Source: Thermotogota bacterium (lineage in GTDB: Bacteria > Thermotogota > Thermotogae > Petrotogales > Petrotogaceae). Taken from it: a stretch of DNA of 64,000 nucleotides. Each line of letters begins with the position of its first letter. Within the stretch, counting starts at the first letter, position 1. Below, piece after piece: positions 9,021 to 18,835 of the stretch. Made by a program: the position numbers and the translations under genes. The DNA is taken from NCBI GenBank assembly GCA_029780115.1, contig JAKOZG010000016.1, positions 1 to 64,000 of the forward strand, written 5' to 3'. A model generated the notes under the pieces. It was not told the DNA's origin and did not search any database. It saw only the letters and a program-made list of their open reading frames with translations.

Positions 9021-9506
9021 TTAAATGACTACTATTTCTACTTTTTCTCCTCCACCAACTTTCCGTACCCGTAGTTCACCTGTGGCAATGTCAAATTCAA
9101 CGCTACGAGCTCTTGAACCTCCAGTATCTTCCGCAACTAGCTTTACACCTAATTCTTTTAAATTCTTTTTCACAGCTTCAACGTTTTTAACTCCTATCTC
9201 AAAAGTTGTTTTAGAATTTTTAAACATAGAAGCGCCGCCTGCTATTTTAGCTTCTAAGTTTCTTATATCTCCGCCCATATTTATAATTTCATCTACAACA
9301 GCTTTTATGCCAGTGTCAGCATACTTACCTATCCTTTCTCTTTCTCCTCTACTTTCAGGTAGCATTACATGGACAAGTCCTCCGATTCCCTTACTTTTGT
9401 CTCTTATACAAGCAGCAACGCAGGATCCGAGGCCTAAAGTTATTAATACAGCTGGATTTTTATCTACAGCATATTCTCCAATTCCTATAACCTTTTTACT
9501 CTCCAT
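9021..9506 (-). CDS. cheD: Chemoreceptor glutamine deamidase CheD
   Basis: CheD deamidates specific glutamines of chemoreceptors and also stimulates the CheC phosphatase. The 161-residue protein keeps the catalytic cysteine at about residue 29 (GLGSCV) and histidine at about 46 (GLVHVMLP). The conserved KIAGGASMF stretch is present too. Its ATG follows the cheC stop codon directly, so the pair is translationally coupled. No cheB or cheR is present in the window, so receptor adaptation here is represented only by the CheC/CheD arm. Confidence 0.96.
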   Translation of the reverse strand: MESKKVIGIGEYAVDKNPAVLITLGLGSCVAACIRDKSKGIGGLVHVMLPESRGERERIGKYADTGIKAVVDEIINMGGDIRNLEAKIAGGASMFKNSKTTFEIGVKNVEAVKKNLKELGVKLVAEDTGGSRARSVEFDIATGELRVRKVGGGEKVEIVVI

Positions 9507-10130
9507 CTAAAATTTCATCCCCAAACTTTCCAATATTTTTTCGGTGTTTACTTCGTCAGAGATATAGATTAAATAACCTTTAACCTTATCTTCAATATCT
9601 TCTACCAAAATATCTGTTTGAATCAAGATGACATAGTCTCCTCCATTTGTTGTTATCAAAGATGTTTCAGAGACTATAGCTGACAACATATCTACTACAA
9701 CTTTTGGAGGCATTGAATGTACGTTTAATCCTGTAAAATTTGATAAAGCTGTAATATACGAACTACACATGATATTAGCAATTTCTCCAATTGCAGAAGT
9801 AGTGAGTTCATCCATATTAGTCAAATCATTTGGCCTTGGAAGCATTAATAATTCAATTACTGATTTAGTTTCTTCCGCTCCCAATAAAAACAGTAAAGCT
9901 CCTTTTATTTCACCTTCTATTTCGACCATTGAGCCAGCTGCAATATTTTCGGGATCTTTAAATTTTTTCCATAAATCTGACACAGGAATGACTTCAGCTG
10001 ACGGCACTGTAATTTTAACCTTCTTACCTAACATCATTGAAATAGAGGTAGCTGCATTCCCAGCTCCAATATTTCCTAATTCTTTTAAAACATCTAATTT
10101 TTGGTCATCTATCTTATCAAAAATTGACAC
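9507..10130 (-). CDS. cheC: CheY-P phosphatase CheC
   Basis: CheC dephosphorylates CheY-P and is controlled by CheD. The 207-residue protein has both active-site helices. One is near residue 17 (ELGNIGAGNAATS) and the other near residue 113 (IGEIANIMCSSY); each contains the paired glutamate and asparagine used for catalysis. The start is GTG with a G6 ribosome binding site five bases ahead. It lies between the PilZ gene and cheD in the operon. Confidence 0.96.
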   Translation of the reverse strand: MSIFDKIDDQKLDVLKELGNIGAGNAATSISMMLGKKVKITVPSAEVIPVSDLWKKFKDPENIAAGSMVEIEGEIKGALLFLLGAEETKSVIELLMLPRPNDLTNMDELTTSAIGEIANIMCSSYITALSNFTGLNVHSMPPKVVVDMLSAIVSETSLITTNGGDYVILIQTDILVEDIEDKVKGYLIYISDEVNTEKILESLGMKF

Positions 10131-10188
10131 TTTATCCCCCCTTTTGTAAATTTTGTTTGTACATATTTAGTATGAAAACTTCCATATA

Positions 10189-10893
10189 TTAATCTCTATT
10201 GTTTTTTACATTAGCAATTTCCCATTTAAAAACAAACCTAACTAATTCTTTTTCTAAATCAGGAGTAATTCCTAAAAACTTAATTCCGTATATATTGTCT
10301 CCAAGCTGTGTTTGGCCTATTTCTCTTACAATTTCTGCCTCAACATTTTTCAGTGAAAGTTCATCTTTTAAATTTATGTTTATTAATATTTTATCTCCGA
10401 CCAAAAGGTTTTTCTTTGTTACTATAGCAGCGCCTCCAGCACTGAAATCCTTTGTTACAAAACGATGTTTTTCTACCTTTTTGGTTTTTTCATTATTTTC
10501 TGACTCGAATTCCTCTTTCAAATAAAAAAAACCTTCTTCACATAAAGGTATTCTGACATAGTGACGCCTTTGAACTCTATAAATTTCTTTAGGAACGCTA
10601 ACTATTAAAAATCTTACATTTCCTTCTTTACCTAAACTATGCACAGAACTTTTGAATGAATAAAGAATGTTTTTTGAATAAGCTTTAATAGACAAAGGAA
10701 CACCGACTGGGATCTTTACATAAGCTCCTTTATAAATAGGCATCCCTATTTTAGCTAAATTTAAATTTTCATTGTGTTCGTATAATATACTTTTGTATAT
10801 TCCTTTAATACCTTTCTCCTCTATTTCCAAATCCAAAGGCATATTAGTATACAAAACATTTTTAGCTAAAACCTTTTCTATATATTCACTCAT
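10189..10893 (-). CDS. PilZ-domain flagellar brake protein (YcgR-like)
   Basis: The 234-residue protein has an N-terminal YcgR-like beta-barrel domain (about 1-110) and a C-terminal PilZ domain. The cyclic-di-GMP motifs are present: RRHYVR near residue 125 and DFSAGGAAI near residue 155. Such proteins slow or stop the flagellar motor when c-di-GMP is high. The gene lies between flhG and cheC, so c-di-GMP control appears to be built into this motility operon. Binding is inferred from motifs. Confidence 0.9.
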   Translation of the reverse strand: MSEYIEKVLAKNVLYTNMPLDLEIEEKGIKGIYKSILYEHNENLNLAKIGMPIYKGAYVKIPVGVPLSIKAYSKNILYSFKSSVHSLGKEGNVRFLIVSVPKEIYRVQRRHYVRIPLCEEGFFYLKEEFESENNEKTKKVEKHRFVTKDFSAGGAAIVTKKNLLVGDKILININLKDELSLKNVEAEIVREIGQTQLGDNIYGIKFLGITPDLEKELVRFVFKWEIANVKNNRD

Positions 10894-10908
10894 TTTTTCA
10901 CTCCATAA

Positions 10909-11766
10909 TTAACTCTCTAAACCGAAAAGCTTCTTAATTCTCTTTGCAAAACTACTTTCCTTCTGTGAAACTTCAAGATTCAAAATGTTATCAACAATTT
11001 TCTTTATATCTTTTGAAAATTTACTATCTTTTTTCATTATAACAACAGGAATTTGAGCTTTTACACTTAAAGGAACATTTGGATCGTACGATAGTTCATA
11101 AAAGCTATTTATATCTTTATTCAAAAATTTTTTTACAGTACTAGATAACGCATATTTTATGTTATCTAGTTCTTCCTTATTTTTTGTCATATTTAAAACT
11201 ATCTCTATTTCAGAGTTTACTCCTAAATATGATAATGCTTTTAACAAGGAATAAGCATTTACTACAGCTGTTGGTTCTGGAGCTGTAATTATAAATATTT
11301 TGTCAGAATTTAAGTAAAAATTGTTGAGTTTTTCAGAGTATCCTGCTCCTACATCTATGATAAGATAGTCTGTATCCCTTGTTTCAACTAAAAATTCATT
11401 CAAAATAGAACCATCAAAATTGTTTTGAAAAATCTTCCAATCCGAATAATCAAATCCGGTGCTAACTATCTTGACTCCGTACATCGTGTCTTGAATACAT
11501 TCTTTAAAAGTTATCGTTCCTTTCATATAATCACTAAGTGTGTGTTGTATAGTACTACCTAAAAGGATGGAAGCATTAGCAAATCCTGCGTCTGAATCAA
11601 AAAGAAGAACTTTTTTATCATAAGAGGCTAACAACGCAGCTACGTTAACAGAAAAAATAGATTTCCCAACCCCTCCTTTACCACTTACGACGGAAATTAT
11701 TTTTGTTTCATTGCTAACAAATTCTTCCCTTAAACTATTTGCTTGATCGTTAAATAAATAGCTCAT
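10909..11766 (-). CDS. flhG: Flagellar number regulator FlhG (MinD/ParA-like ATPase)
   Basis: The 285-residue protein is a deviant Walker A ATPase (SGKGGVGKSIFSVNVA at about residue 28). It also has the conserved LFDSDAGFANASILLG segment typical of FlhG/YlxH. The C-terminal lysine-rich helix may bind membrane. FlhG works with FlhF to set flagellar number and place. Its ATG overlaps the flhF stop by four bases (ATGA), supporting coupled translation. Confidence 0.94.
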   Translation of the reverse strand: MSYLFNDQANSLREEFVSNETKIISVVSGKGGVGKSIFSVNVAALLASYDKKVLLFDSDAGFANASILLGSTIQHTLSDYMKGTITFKECIQDTMYGVKIVSTGFDYSDWKIFQNNFDGSILNEFLVETRDTDYLIIDVGAGYSEKLNNFYLNSDKIFIITAPEPTAVVNAYSLLKALSYLGVNSEIEIVLNMTKNKEELDNIKYALSSTVKKFLNKDINSFYELSYDPNVPLSVKAQIPVVIMKKDSKFSKDIKKIVDNILNLEVSQKESSFAKRIKKLFGLES

Positions 11767-13088
11767 TCAAATACCTCCCGCATTGCTTTACTTACAAACC
11801 ACTCTTTATCTGGAAACTTTAAGTCTTCAGGAACTCTCTGACCATCAGTGATTCCAATTAAAGGTAAATTTGAATACTCTAAAAAAGAAAACAATTGTCC
11901 AAAAGTGGTTACTTCGTCTATCTTTGTAAATATTAAACAATTTGGCTGGATGATAGAAAAACTGTCGAAGATATTTATCATCTCTTGGGGGTTTGAATTG
12001 GCTGAAACAAGCATAATTTTATAATCAGGTTTTATAGAATCAATAAATATCTTCAATTCTCCCATTTGGAGATTATTTTTATGGCTTCTTCCGGCTGTAT
12101 CTATTAAAACAGTATCATAATTTAATAATGATTCTACAGTAATTTTTAAATCTTGAGGGGTATAGCAAATAAAGAGAGGAACACCCAAAATATCTGCGTA
12201 TATTTTCAATTGATCAGTAGCTGCAATTCTATATGTATCAATGGTTACAAACGCTATTTTAGAGCGTTCTCTAACGAATTTCGCTGCAATTTTGGCCAAA
12301 GTTGTAGTTTTTCCAACTCCTGTTGGTCCTGTAAAAACTATTTTCCCTTTCATTTCTTTAAAATTCGCTAGTTTTATACATTCTGATATTTTTCTTTCAA
12401 ACTTAACTTTTAAATTTTCATCCTTTCGCCAATTTTCATTAATTGGCAAATCTTCAATTTCTGATATAAGACTATCTATGAAATCTTTGGAATAAGAATT
12501 TTTATACAATTCTTCTTTGAGTTCTTGAAGATAAATATTACTTATTTCCAGTTTTTTATTTAATTTGTCTACCGCTTTTTTCAGTTCATTTAGTTTGATG
12601 CTGTCTGTTATCCCAATTTTCGAGTCTGTTATCTGATCTATATCATAACTACTTTTTTTATTATAAAAAGCATCAGCATCTTTATCCATTTGAGAAGATA
12701 GTTTTCTATTTTCTTCTACTAATTTCAGAAACTCTGCATTACTTTCGATTTTTGTAGGTCTGGTGGTTTCTTTTGTTAGATTACTAAAACTAGCAAATTG
12801 ATCATTGCGGTTTGAATCTTTTGTAGAATTTTTCGAGATTAAATCTTTTAAAGTATAGGTATTGAAGTTTTCCATTTTTAAAGCACTTTTTTGGACGTCT
12901 TTTTTATGGTCTTGTTTTTTATTATCACTTAAAACCGTTACTTCTAAATATTTTTCTCCACCTATTCCAAAGAAACCACCTTTTTTAACCTTTCTTGTAT
13001 CCAATATATAAGCGTCTTCACCGAATTCTTCCCTGATTTTTTCCATTGCTTCTGAAATTGTTTTTACGGTATACTTTTTAATTAACAT
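11763..13088 (-). CDS. flhF: Flagellar placement GTPase FlhF (SRP family)
   Basis: The 441-residue protein belongs to the SRP GTPases. A variable N-terminal basic domain (residues 1-150) precedes a helical N domain and a G domain. The G domain has FTGPTGVGKTTTLAK, IDTYRIAATDQL and LIDTAGRSHKN. FlhF marks the site of flagellar assembly with FlhG. It begins with ATG after GGGGGAAAG and follows flhA by 12 bases. Confidence 0.96.
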   Translation of the reverse strand: MLIKKYTVKTISEAMEKIREEFGEDAYILDTRKVKKGGFFGIGGEKYLEVTVLSDNKKQDHKKDVQKSALKMENFNTYTLKDLISKNSTKDSNRNDQFASFSNLTKETTRPTKIESNAEFLKLVEENRKLSSQMDKDADAFYNKKSSYDIDQITDSKIGITDSIKLNELKKAVDKLNKKLEISNIYLQELKEELYKNSYSKDFIDSLISEIEDLPINENWRKDENLKVKFERKISECIKLANFKEMKGKIVFTGPTGVGKTTTLAKIAAKFVRERSKIAFVTIDTYRIAATDQLKIYADILGVPLFICYTPQDLKITVESLLNYDTVLIDTAGRSHKNNLQMGELKIFIDSIKPDYKIMLVSANSNPQEMINIFDSFSIIQPNCLIFTKIDEVTTFGQLFSFLEYSNLPLIGITDGQRVPEDLKFPDKEWFVSKAMREVFE

Positions 13089-13100
13089 TTATCTTTCCCC

Positions 13101-15188
13101 CTAAATTTCCACAATTTCTTCAACGCTTAAAGGAGTTTCATAAGGCACCTCTTCATAGGCAATTATACTAATATTTTGAATATATTTCAAAATAAATCTA
13201 GAAAAAGGATACCGAATACTTTTTGAACATATTATAACAGGGTTATATCCCTTCATCATCGCATTCTCTAAAGCTTTAGCTATTTTACCTACTAAAACAT
13301 TTGAATATTCAGGCTCTAGAGCTAATACTCTTTCTGAATTTCTTTCAACTATCGATTCTGCAATCTTCTTTTCTACACTTGGATCAAGAGCCACTACATG
13401 TAATTGACCATCATCGGATTTCAAACTCTCCACAATTTGTCGCCCTAAATCTATTCTGACCTGTTCGATCAATTTTTCAATATTATTTCCGTATTTGTCT
13501 ACAGCTTCGATAAGGCTTTCAAAAATCAAAGGCAAATTTCTTACTGAAACCTTTTCATACAACAATCCGTTTATAACGTTTTTCAACTCATGCATTTTTA
13601 ACATAGTTGGAATGAGAGTGTCTACAAGTGTCGCATAATTGACTCTTAATCCATCAACCATGATTTCTAACTCTTTTATTCCTACAATTTCATGAGCATA
13701 TTTTTTTATTGTCTCTGAAAGATGTGTAGCAAAAACACTAGGTGCATCAACTGTAGTATAACCTTTTTCGATTGCTTCATCCTTTAAACTTTCATCTATC
13801 CAGTATGCTGTTAAACCGAAAGACGGTTCCTTAGTTTTGATTCCAGGAAGATCCTCCATAGCCATTCCAGAATCAATAGCCAACAACCTATCAGGCATTA
13901 ATTCAAATCGTCCTACTTCTACCCCTTTTAGTTTAATAACATATTCGTTAGAACTTAACAGTACGCTGTCTCTAATTCTTACTGGAGGGATAATTATACC
14001 AAGTTCATAAGCTATTTGTTTTCTAACTATTGTAATTCGGTCTAGTAAATCTCCTCCTTGGTTAGGATCTGCTAGAGGTATTAAACCATAACCAATATCT
14101 ACCTCAATTGTATCACCTTGAATAATCTCTGAAACTTCTTCTGGTGTTGTCAAAGGAGGAGTAAAAGGGACACCCCTTTGAGGATATTTAGGTTCAACAG
14201 GTCCAACTTGTCCCACAGCTTGGTATTCTAAATGCATTTTCTGAGTTTTTCTAGTTGAATAACCCAAATAAAGCAAACCTCCTCCTAAAACTAAGGATGG
14301 GAAAAAAGGTAACGGGGTGAAAATTCCTAGAAAAAGTATAATTCCTCCAGTAATACTCAATACTCTGTAATCACTAGTAAGCTGTTCAAGTAAATCTTTA
14401 CCGAAATTGTCTTTAGATGCTGTCCTTGAAACAATCATACCTGCAGAAGTTGAAATTAAAAGGGCAGGAATCTGAGCGACCAGTCCATCTCCTATAGTTA
14501 GTAACGCAAATAATTGAGCAGCCTCTCCAAAATCTAGTCCTTGCTGCAAAACACCTATTAAGATTCCGCCAACTAAATCAATTAGAGTTATAATGAGTCC
14601 GGCTATCGCATCACCTCTAACGAACTTACTGGCTCCATCCATCGCACCATAGAAATCAGCTTCTCTTCTTATATCTTCTCTTCTTTGTCTAGCTTCTTCT
14701 TCACTAATTAATCCAGCAGAAAGATCAGCATCTATACTCATTTGCTTACCTGGCATTGCGTCTAATGTGAATCTAGCCGCGACCTCAGCGATTCTTTCTG
14801 TACCTTTAGTGATTACAAGAAATTGAATGATAATTAAAACCAAGAAGATTATTAATCCGATTATATAATTTCCTCCAACAACAAAATCTCCAAAGGTCTT
14901 TACAACTTTCCCTTCAAAATTTTTTCCTTCTAAAAGAATCAATCTGGTCGACGATACATTTAAAGCTAATCTAAAAAGAGTAGTTATAAGTAGAAGAGAA
15001 GGAAAAATAGAAATATCCAAAGCTCTTTTTATATATAATGTTGCAAGTAATATTATTATTGACAAAGTTATATTAAGAAGTTGCAAAAAATCAAGCAGAA
15101 AAGCTGGAATAGGTATAACCATTAAAATTACTATTCCAACTATTAATATCGATATAACAATATCCAAACCTTTTAATTTGAAGTTCAT
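13101..15188 (-). CDS. flhA: Flagellar type III export gate protein FlhA
   Basis: The 695-residue protein has eight predicted transmembrane helices in its first 310 residues and a large cytoplasmic domain from about 340 to the end. The FHIPEP-family signature region is present near residues 125-165 (RIAEVAARFTLDAMPGKQM). FlhA couples the proton motive force to export and binds chaperone-substrate complexes. The ATG has GAGGCG nearby, and the gene starts 14 bases after the flhB stop. Confidence 0.97.
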   Translation of the reverse strand: MNFKLKGLDIVISILIVGIVILMVIPIPAFLLDFLQLLNITLSIIILLATLYIKRALDISIFPSLLLITTLFRLALNVSSTRLILLEGKNFEGKVVKTFGDFVVGGNYIIGLIIFLVLIIIQFLVITKGTERIAEVAARFTLDAMPGKQMSIDADLSAGLISEEEARQRREDIRREADFYGAMDGASKFVRGDAIAGLIITLIDLVGGILIGVLQQGLDFGEAAQLFALLTIGDGLVAQIPALLISTSAGMIVSRTASKDNFGKDLLEQLTSDYRVLSITGGIILFLGIFTPLPFFPSLVLGGGLLYLGYSTRKTQKMHLEYQAVGQVGPVEPKYPQRGVPFTPPLTTPEEVSEIIQGDTIEVDIGYGLIPLADPNQGGDLLDRITIVRKQIAYELGIIIPPVRIRDSVLLSSNEYVIKLKGVEVGRFELMPDRLLAIDSGMAMEDLPGIKTKEPSFGLTAYWIDESLKDEAIEKGYTTVDAPSVFATHLSETIKKYAHEIVGIKELEIMVDGLRVNYATLVDTLIPTMLKMHELKNVINGLLYEKVSVRNLPLIFESLIEAVDKYGNNIEKLIEQVRIDLGRQIVESLKSDDGQLHVVALDPSVEKKIAESIVERNSERVLALEPEYSNVLVGKIAKALENAMMKGYNPVIICSKSIRYPFSRFILKYIQNISIIAYEEVPYETPLSVEEIVEI

Positions 15189-15202
15189 TTTAATCGCCTC
15201 TA

Positions 15203-16294
15203 TTACCTAGAAATCCTATAAACGTAAGCTAATACTTCAGCAACTACTGTGTATAAATCTTCTGGGATTTCTTCGTTTAGATCTACTTCTTCATAAAGTT
15301 TTTTCGCTAAAGAAGGTCTTTGTACTATTGGAACTCCATTTTTGAAAGCTATATCTCTTATTTTAAAAGCTATTTCATTGACTCCTTTAGCAACAACTAT
15401 TGGGGCATCCATAGTTTCAGCATCATATTGCAACGCTACGGCATAATGAGTAGGGTTGGTAACAACGACATCTGCTTCAGGAACCTTCTGCATCATCCTT
15501 GTCATTAACATTCTTCTCATTATTTCTCGTTGCCTTTGTTTGACCTCTGGGTTACCTTCAATTTCTTTCATCTCTTGTTTTATTTCATATTTTGACATTT
15601 TCAAATCCTGCATATATGCATGTCTTTGATACCAAAAGTCGAAAAGGCTCAAAATTAACAGGGCTATCCCTAATTGGAATAATATTTTAGTTATCATATC
15701 GAAAATTATTTGAAAAGATGCACCTATTTCTTGATCAGCCAAAGAAAGAATGAGATTCCAATTACTTTTAAAAATATTGTACGTCAAAAAACCTACAACA
15801 CAAAGCTTCAAAATAGCCTTCAGCAATTCGACCACAGTTCTCATAGAAAATAGTCTTTTGAAGCCGTTTATTGGATTTATCCTACTTAAGTCGAATTTTA
15901 AGGATTTAGTTGTAAAAAGAAATTTAGTCTGTATCATACCCAAAATTGAAGAAACTATCACGGAAACACCAAAAAATATCACTAATTTCAAATATAGGCT
16001 TGTATGAGTCTTAACTTCATAAGCAAGTAATTCAGTTCCCTCAAAATCAACCTCTAAAGCAAAATAATCGTAGAAAAGTCTTTCGATCTCTGCTACCAAG
16101 GGATTAAATAAAAACATAAGTAGCATTGACATCGCTAATAAACTCATAGCCATGTTAAATTCATTTGATATTGGGATATTTCCTTCTTCTCTTGCCTTTT
16201 CTAATCTTCGAGGAGTAGGTTGTTCCGTCTTTTCAGGGTCTGCAAATAATTGTAAATCTATCTTGACAAGAGGACCATCGATTTTTTTATCCAT
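15203..16294 (-). CDS. flhB: Flagellar export switch protein FlhB
   Basis: The protein (363 residues from this start) has the N-terminal signature KIDLQLFADPEKTEQPTPRR, four membrane helices, and the self-cleaving NPTH motif (VVTNPTHYAVAL). FlhB switches export from rod/hook to filament substrates. Its frame overlaps fliR. ATG 16294 leaves a 37-base overlap and agrees with the family N-terminus but has a weak ribosome site. A TTG at 16336 with TAGGAGTGA upstream would add 14 residues and enlarge the overlap to 79 bases. Confidence 0.94.
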   Translation of the reverse strand: MDKKIDGPLVKIDLQLFADPEKTEQPTPRRLEKAREEGNIPISNEFNMAMSLLAMSMLLMFLFNPLVAEIERLFYDYFALEVDFEGTELLAYEVKTHTSLYLKLVIFFGVSVIVSSILGMIQTKFLFTTKSLKFDLSRINPINGFKRLFSMRTVVELLKAILKLCVVGFLTYNIFKSNWNLILSLADQEIGASFQIIFDMITKILFQLGIALLILSLFDFWYQRHAYMQDLKMSKYEIKQEMKEIEGNPEVKQRQREIMRRMLMTRMMQKVPEADVVVTNPTHYAVALQYDAETMDAPIVVAKGVNEIAFKIRDIAFKNGVPIVQRPSLAKKLYEEVDLNEEIPEDLYTVVAEVLAYVYRISR

Positions 16295-17031
16295 TCTATT
16301 AGCTGAAAGAATAAAGCTGAAAAATTTTCTCCCCAAATCATAATCACTCCTAACAATAATAAAAAACCAATCAGAATCTCTATAGGCAAACCTACCATAA
16401 AAACATTTACTTGTGGAATTAATCTTGAAACAATCCCAAGAGCTACTTTTAACAATATCATAAACGCGATAATTGGCATAGAGAATTTTAGTCCAATAAT
16501 AAATACATCAAAAAGCTTTTGTGAAAAGATAGCATAACTTTCAACATTCAAGTTAAATATCACAGGGATTTTATGAAACGAATCAATTATTAATGTGTAT
16601 AATACCAAAGGTCCTTTTATAATAAAAAAAAACAGAACACTGAATAAAAAAGAAAACTCAGATAAAATTGAAATTTCATCATTAGATAAGGGATCGAAAA
16701 CATTTGCTACTGAAAAACCCATCTGCATCCCAATTATTTCACCTGCAAACTGCACTGCATAAAATAAAATATTTGTTATGAGACCGATGGTGATTCCAAT
16801 TAAAAAATTTAAAACCATATTATAAACGATCGTACCTATTGGAACATTCAACGGAATGGTATCATTAACACTAGGTAAAATTAAATAAGATATAAATAGA
16901 CTAATAAAAACTTTCATATGAACTGGTAAAAATTGTGAACTAAACAAGGGAATAAAAAACACTATCCCTACTAATCTAAAGAATATAAAAAAATAAATCC
17001 ACAAACTATACGACAGAGTCTCTAAGAGCAA
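16258..17031 (-). CDS. fliR: Flagellar export gate protein FliR
   Basis: The 257-residue polytopic protein has the FliR pattern. It starts with a hydrophobic helix containing FRLVGIVFFIPLFSS, includes the conserved FAGEIIGMQMGFSVANVFDP region, and ends in a hydrophobic helix and a tryptophan-containing tail. FliP, FliQ and FliR form the export gate core. It starts directly after the fliQ stop codon, and its own 3' end overlaps flhB. Confidence 0.95.
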   Translation of the reverse strand: MLLETLSYSLWIYFFIFFRLVGIVFFIPLFSSQFLPVHMKVFISLFISYLILPSVNDTIPLNVPIGTIVYNMVLNFLIGITIGLITNILFYAVQFAGEIIGMQMGFSVANVFDPLSNDEISILSEFSFLFSVLFFFIIKGPLVLYTLIIDSFHKIPVIFNLNVESYAIFSQKLFDVFIIGLKFSMPIIAFMILLKVALGIVSRLIPQVNVFMVGLPIEILIGFLLLLGVIMIWGENFSALFFQLIEWIKKSMVLLSR

Positions 17032-17298
17032 TTAAATCATCCCTAAATAGTATGTGAACAAATCAAAAGTGAAATCAGCTAAGTTTTGCATGATCCAAGA
17101 AAATAAAAGTATCAGAACAAGAAAGGTTATTATGATTTTTGGAGCAAAAGTCAATGTTTGTTCGTGCAATTGGGTAACGGCCTGAAAGATACTTATGATC
17201 AATCCAACTGCAACACTTATTAATAAAATAGGAGAAATAACCTTTAGGAAAACCAATATTCCATTTTCAAAAATTTCAATTAGAACTTCTTCTGTCAT
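17032..17298 (-). CDS. fliQ: Flagellar export gate protein FliQ
   Basis: The 88-residue protein has two transmembrane helices and the conserved AVTQLHEQTLTFAPK segment between them. A longer frame from 17334 adds 12 residues. However, ATG 17298 has GGGAGG eight bases upstream and gives the family's usual length, so I use it. The fliP stop codon lies within that ribosome site, indicating tight coupling. Confidence 0.95.
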   Translation of the reverse strand: MTEEVLIEIFENGILVFLKVISPILLISVAVGLIISIFQAVTQLHEQTLTFAPKIIITFLVLILLFSWIMQNLADFTFDLFTYYLGMI

Positions 17299-17302
17299 AT
17301 TT

Positions 17303-18091
17303 TCATCCTCCCGTAAAACTTTTAACCAATCCACTAACTAATAAATCCCATCCATTGACCATCACAAAAATCATGATTTTGAATGGGAGCGAAATTAACA
17401 CAGGGGGAATCATTATCATACCCATTGAAAGCAAGATACTAGCAACAACCATGTCGATAATTATAAAAGGTAAATAGATTAATATACTCATTTTAAAAGC
17501 TATTTCAAGTTCACTGATGGCAAAAGCAGGAACCAAAATATGAAAAGGGGTTTCTTCAACATTTGAAATGTTTAGATTCATCGCTGATGAAAGCATATAA
17601 ATATTATCTTCGTTTTTATGAGCTACTATCTGAGTTAACATAAAAGTTTTAAATTCCCCTTTAGTTATTTCTAGGGCTTCTTGATATCCAATTTCCCCCT
17701 CGTTATATGGTATAACTGCCTTTTGATAAACTCCGTTAAACACCGGAAACATAATCATAATGGTTAAGAACAAAGCTAATGCGAGCATTACTTGATTAGG
17801 TGGAGACTGCCTTGTACCAATAGCTTGTCTTACAAATCCTAAAACAATAACTATTCTAGTAAACGAAGTAATAAGCATCAAAAATCCTGGTGCTAATGAT
17901 AAAACTGTAACTAAAAGTAAAATAGTTAATGTTGGCGACAGTTGATTGGGTACTTCGTTGTTGTTAATTTGTATATCTATCAAGGGAGGAGTAGGTGTTT
18001 GCTGAGTAAAAGACAAGGATGTAATAGACACAAATATTCCTAAAACAAATAATATTTTTATGATTCTACTTTTCTTTTTGATCTTTTTCAT
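17303..18091 (-). CDS. fliP: Flagellar export gate protein FliP
   Basis: The 262-residue protein has a cleavable N-terminal signal (about residues 1-29), as is usual for FliP. Four membrane helices follow, with the signatures SFTRIVIVLGFVRQA and PPNQVMLALALFLT. FliP forms the pentameric core of the export gate. Its ATG lies 26 bases inside the end of fliO, so the two are translationally linked. Confidence 0.96.
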   Translation of the reverse strand: MKKIKKKSRIIKILFVLGIFVSITSLSFTQQTPTPPLIDIQINNNEVPNQLSPTLTILLLVTVLSLAPGFLMLITSFTRIVIVLGFVRQAIGTRQSPPNQVMLALALFLTIMIMFPVFNGVYQKAVIPYNEGEIGYQEALEITKGEFKTFMLTQIVAHKNEDNIYMLSSAMNLNISNVEETPFHILVPAFAISELEIAFKMSILIYLPFIIIDMVVASILLSMGMIMIPPVLISLPFKIMIFVMVNGWDLLVSGLVKSFTGG

Positions 18092-18446
18092 TTGTCTTAT
18101 CCCGCTTTAAAAACTTTGTAAAAGTATCTATAAATTTTGGAGATTCACCCATCAGTTCAAAAATTTCTTCTTCATTCACTTTTCTTATTACTTCACTAGA
18201 ATTTGAACTTACTAAAATAAGGTAATATTCATTGAAAATCTTAAGCAACCCTACATAAAGATTTCTATCGATATAGAATTTTTTAACAAGGACCACTTCT
18301 TTATTCTTCGGCCCTTTTTTTATTGATTTGTTTAAAAAATAATATATCAAAAATAAAACTATAATAAATAAAATTATTACAACAAACCAGATTGTCACAT
18401 CTAGAGTACTACTGGTAACTGTAGCTGTAGAATAATCGTTAGGCAT
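18066..18446 (-). CDS. fliO: Flagellar biosynthesis protein FliO-like
   Basis: The 126-residue protein has one transmembrane helix (about residues 18-42) followed by a small cytoplasmic beta domain and a charged tail. This matches FliO, the assembly factor for FliP. FliO sequences are poorly conserved, so the call rests on topology, size and position directly before fliP. It starts a few bases after cheY. Confidence 0.8.
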   Translation of the reverse strand: MPNDYSTATVTSSTLDVTIWFVVIILFIIVLFLIYYFLNKSIKKGPKNKEVVLVKKFYIDRNLYVGLLKIFNEYYLILVSSNSSEVIRKVNEEEIFELMGESPKFIDTFTKFLKRDKTNEKDQKEK

Positions 18447-18451
18447 CTTTA

Positions 18452-18811
18452 TTACTCCAGTTTTTGTAAAGCTTCTATAACCCTAGAAGGTTGAAAAGGC
18501 TTGACTATAAAATCTTTTGCGCCTGCCTGAATAGCCTCTATTACCATGGCTTGTTGCCCCATAGCGCTACAAACTATTATTTTTGCATTTGGATCTATTT
18601 GCTTAATCTCTCTTATTGCCTGGATACCGTCTTTTACTGGCATCGTAATATCCATTGTCACAAAATCTGGACGTAACTCTTTGTACCTATCAACCGCTTC
18701 TTGTCCATTTGCTGCCTCTCCAACAACTTCATAATTAGCTTTAGTTAATATATCTCTTAGCATCATTCTCATAAATGCTGCATCATCTACAATTAGAACT
18801 CTTCTGCCCAT
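18452..18811 (-). CDS. cheY: Chemotaxis response regulator CheY
   Basis: This is a 119-residue single receiver domain with the acidic pair Asp9/Asp10, phosphoacceptor Asp54 (FVTMDITMP), Ser82 and Lys104 (IVKPF). No output domain is attached. Phosphorylated by CheA, it binds FliM at the motor switch. GGAGGTG precedes the ATG. It is 24 bases after cheW. Confidence 0.97.
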   Translation of the reverse strand: MGRRVLIVDDAAFMRMMLRDILTKANYEVVGEAANGQEAVDRYKELRPDFVTMDITMPVKDGIQAIREIKQIDPNAKIIVCSAMGQQAMVIEAIQAGAKDFIVKPFQPSRVIEALQKLE

Positions 18812-18835
18812 TCAAGCACCTCCTGAAGCTGACAA

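Noticed and set aside
9025-9510. A 161-codon open frame antisense to the whole of cheD
   Set aside because: It mirrors cheD exactly, has no ribosome site and its translation is low-complexity Ser/Pro/Thr. CheD motifs on the other strand are clear.
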